A stretch of 64,000 bases of DNA, from NCBI GenBank assembly GCA_021604585.1, contig BQJG01000006.1, positions 1 to 64,000 of the forward strand, in the 5' to 3' direction. The notes beneath the pieces are model-generated. The model was given only the letters and a program-made list of their open reading frames with translations, was not told where the DNA came from and did not search any database. This document shows positions 62,135-64,000 of this stretch, piece after piece (within the stretch, counting starts at the first letter, position 1; every line of letters begins with the position of its first letter). A program made the position numbers and the translations under genes. Source of the DNA: Hyphococcus sp. Its GTDB lineage: Bacteria > Pseudomonadota > Alphaproteobacteria > Caulobacterales > Parvularculaceae.

Positions 62135-62178
62135 TGTAAGGTTTGCCTTACATCTTTTATTGTAAGGCAAACCTTACG
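62135..62178. promoter_or_regulatory. twin palindromic operators of Xre operon
   Basis: TGTAAGGTTTGCCTTACA (62135-62152) and TGTAAGGCAAACCTTACG (62161-62178): each has arms GTAAGG/CCTTAC around a 4-nt centre (TTTG or CAAA), and the two are inverted copies of one another, 8 nt apart. They begin 13 nt upstream of the first start codon. Likely bound by the operon's own Xre protein. Confidence 0.75.
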
Positions 62179-62555
62179 TCAAGAAGGCTTTACATATTTT
62201 GTAATCTATTGATTTAATTGTGTTTATAGAACTGAATGAAGTTAGCGGTCAGTCGGGCTCGACTTGTCATGCTGCTTTCGCGTCGCCGCGCATGAGGACC
62301 GGCTTGTTCACAAGCTTGGTTATTACAAATGCCATACCCGCGACCCGCTTCGCATAGCTGATCGATCCAGAACATGAAGCTGCGTGGACTTACGGGAGAA
62401 AAAACGCCGACAATCGCGCTCATCGCTCGCGTTAAACAGTTCGGTCTTTACGGCGATTGTCGCGTCAGCCGCCTTGCTCGGGCGAGACGGCTGACATGTG
62501 AATGAAAAGCGGCCTTATCGCATCTGGCTTCGTAATAGGAGCCAGTCAACAAAGA
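62179..62555. other. intergenic region with hairpin 62464-62495
   Basis: About 377 bases, no convincing gene. GTCAGCCG (62464-62471) pairs with CGGCTGAC (62488-62495), with an inner CTCG-GG-CGAG stem; about 60 nt after the Kelch gene stop (minus strand), so it may end that transcript. No T-run. Confidence 0.5.
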
Positions 62556-63656
62556 TCATTCGCATTCTGCAAGCGGAGTAAGATCCAAATAGGCTTCCTT
62601 GGCGTTGCCAAATCCCAGCCAGAAACTGTCAGCCTCGTCGTCGAAGATTGACATGCCGCTCGCTCGCGGCGTTGGCCCTCCGTCCGCCAAAGGACGCCAC
62701 GAGACATCGCCCTCTGGTGAAAACGTCAGGAATCCATTGTCGGTCGATGCTGTCCTGCCATCTGAAGTGCCGCCGAAAATAAGCAGACGCCCTGTCGAAC
62801 CATCAAACGCGAAATGCGGATTGCGTCGGCCGGTTTTGGCGCTGACGTTTTCATCGGCCGGCAATTTCCGCCAAATGTTTTCTGCGCCCGTCGAAAGCGA
62901 CCAGAAATCATTGGGGTACTCCGATGGAAACCGCTCATCAGCGCCGCCGGCGATCACAAGTGAATTGGTCCGCTCGTCGTGAAAATATGAAAAACCATAT
63001 CGGGCGCTTGGGGCGTTCGCCGTCTCAATTTGCTCCCATACGCCGATATCCCCGCTCACGGTCAAGCGCCATGCATCATTGTAAAGCTGCGTGCCGACGC
63101 CACCGAATGTATAATATTCGTTCTCGTTCGCACTACGTACAAAAGCGTGTAGGAAACGCGCAGGGGGCGCATTCTCCTGATCCATTTTGACAAAATTCAA
63201 TGCACTTTCGCTGGCCTGCATTTTGTACAAATCGCCTAAGGGCGCCTGTTTGGAATCGTAGCCGCCATAGATCAGCGCGATGCCAGAGTCCGATAATTTT
63301 GAGGCTCGCCGCGATCCGCCCAGCGCCGGCGCCTCCCCGGTGATTTCAAGCGGGCGCCAAGTCCTGTCCGCAATGTCAAAGGCCCATGCGTCGGCAAGCG
63401 GGCGAAGCTGCGGCTTGTAACCGGTACCGCCAGCCAGAATAATGCGTTGGCGTTTTGCATCGAACAGCATGATGGCGTGCTCGCGTCCAGCAGGTCCGGT
63501 CTCCGCCGTCCAACTCGTGGTATCGCCCCAAATAGGAGCGTCATTTGGTGAACATTCGCTGGATTGCCCCGCAATAACGGGTGATGAGAAAAGGCATATC
63601 ACCGCAGAGATCGCAGCGCGTTGCAGTCCGGACAAAGAGGTGGCTTTGAATTGCAT
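62556..63656 (-). CDS. exported Kelch-repeat protein
   Basis: A 366-aa protein; signal peptide ends SSPVIAG. At least five Kelch blades with GG pairs: ILAGGTGYK, IYGGYDSK, YTFGGVGTQ, VIAGGADER, LIFGGTSDGR. Forms a beta-propeller; ligand unknown. ATG 63656. Probably in one operon with the upstream partial gene (48-nt gap). Confidence 0.85.
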   Translation of the reverse strand: MQFKATSLSGLQRAAISAVICLFSSPVIAGQSSECSPNDAPIWGDTTSWTAETGPAGREHAIMLFDAKRQRIILAGGTGYKPQLRPLADAWAFDIADRTWRPLEITGEAPALGGSRRASKLSDSGIALIYGGYDSKQAPLGDLYKMQASESALNFVKMDQENAPPARFLHAFVRSANENEYYTFGGVGTQLYNDAWRLTVSGDIGVWEQIETANAPSARYGFSYFHDERTNSLVIAGGADERFPSEYPNDFWSLSTGAENIWRKLPADENVSAKTGRRNPHFAFDGSTGRLLIFGGTSDGRTASTDNGFLTFSPEGDVSWRPLADGGPTPRASGMSIFDDEADSFWLGFGNAKEAYLDLTPLAECE

Positions 63657-63704
63657 AAAAGTGTTCCGTTCTAAATTCGTATTCCACGCACGGTCAGCGC
63701 GACT

Positions 63705-64000
63705 CTAGTGATCGCCTTGGCAAGGATCAGGCGTATCTGCGCCGACAACAACGACTTCTCCGGGCAAGGTCAAAACATGGGTTTTGTATTCCTCTTCAAA
63801 CGCCTCTCGCTGATCAGACGCCTGCGAGGGGAAATGAATGGCATTTGTACTTTGCGCGGCCACAAGTTTGTCGAGAATGCGCCGCCCAGGTTCAGATGTC
63901 ACAAACCAGTACGGCGCAAAGGCGTAAGCCACTGGCGTACGTTTCCAGAGATCATGGTATCTCTGGAACAGTTCTAAATCCGGCGTTGAATCGCCCAGAT
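63705..64000 (-). CDS. partial gene, C-terminal fragment of unknown protein
   Basis: The frame is open to the right edge, so the start is outside the window. The visible 97 residues include LELFQRYHDLWKRTPVAYAF and FVTSEPGRRILDKLV. No domain recognised. Starts assigned inside the window (GTG 63932) are not needed. Confidence 0.55.
   Translation of the reverse strand, partial: LGDSTPDLELFQRYHDLWKRTPVAYAFAPYWFVTSEPGRRILDKLVAAQSTNAIHFPSQASDQREAFEEEYKTHVLTLPGEVVVVGADTPDPCQGDH

Noticed and set aside
62214..62423. 69-aa minus-strand frame upstream of the Xre operon
   Set aside because: No family signal, no start context; treated as intergenic.
1..64000. CRISPR array, rRNA or prophage structural genes
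   Set aside because: No regularly spaced direct repeats, rRNA-like stretches or capsid/tail/terminase genes were seen; the array has only recombinases and cargo.

Overview
The window reads as an alphaproteobacterial chromosome, probably of the Caulobacterales/Parvularculales type. This rests on the conserved minus-strand order rpmH-rnpA-yidC-engB, the moderately high GC of the flanks, and marine alphaproteobacterial-style secreted proteins. Genus cannot be fixed from the sequence alone. A ~49 kb accessory region (about 10240-59149) starts inside the 3' end of a tRNA-Arg(ACG) gene and interrupts ordinary chromosomal genes.

Left flank (1-10170): the end of an AGCS amino-acid symporter, a XerC-type recombinase, the engB-yidC-rnpA-rpmH cluster, a VTT/DedA-like membrane protein paired with an FAD disulfide oxidoreductase, an orphan histidine kinase and a lipoprotein gamma-glutamyltransferase.

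Accessory region: five copies of a short site (core GGTGCGCCAT; GGTACGCCAT in the last) at 10240, 24410, 42107, 43231 and 59140 divide it into four tandem units. Unit A (14.2 kb) carries a serine recombinase, a TetR-type regulator and a probable anti-phage operon: a 1977-aa DUF4011/helicase/Vsr-like/DUF3320 protein, a small hydrophobic protein, a DUF2130 nuclease-like protein, SIR2 and HerA. Unit B (17.7 kb) carries a second recombinase, an excisionase-like HTH protein and a full copper-resistance set: CusCBA, a CsoR repressor with two matching operators, CusF-like protein, multicopper oxidase PcoA, PcoB and a CopA P-type ATPase. Two putative copper leader peptides with downstream stem-loops lie in front of its operons. 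Unit C (1.1 kb) holds only a short-chain dehydrogenase. Unit D (15.9 kb) has a truncated third recombinase, IS3 debris, a ToxR-like/TPR regulator, a run of secreted proteins, a BlaI/M56-peptidase/beta-lactamase-fold cluster and an IS1182 element.

The most unusual signal is that the recombination core lies inside the last codons of the recombinase genes (the W-R-T codons). Each recombinase therefore ends in a tail encoded by whatever DNA lies across the junction: tRNA antisense for the first, and the ends of neighbouring units for the second and third. The orphan ends at 42059-42116 and 59095-59149 still read as recombinase-type C-terminal tails with conservative substitutions. This suggests that integration and excision exchange the protein's C-terminus.

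Right flank (59150-64000): a membrane-anchored unknown protein, a four-gene operon of small membrane proteins with an Xre regulator behind twin palindromic operators, a Kelch-repeat secreted protein and a partial unknown gene.
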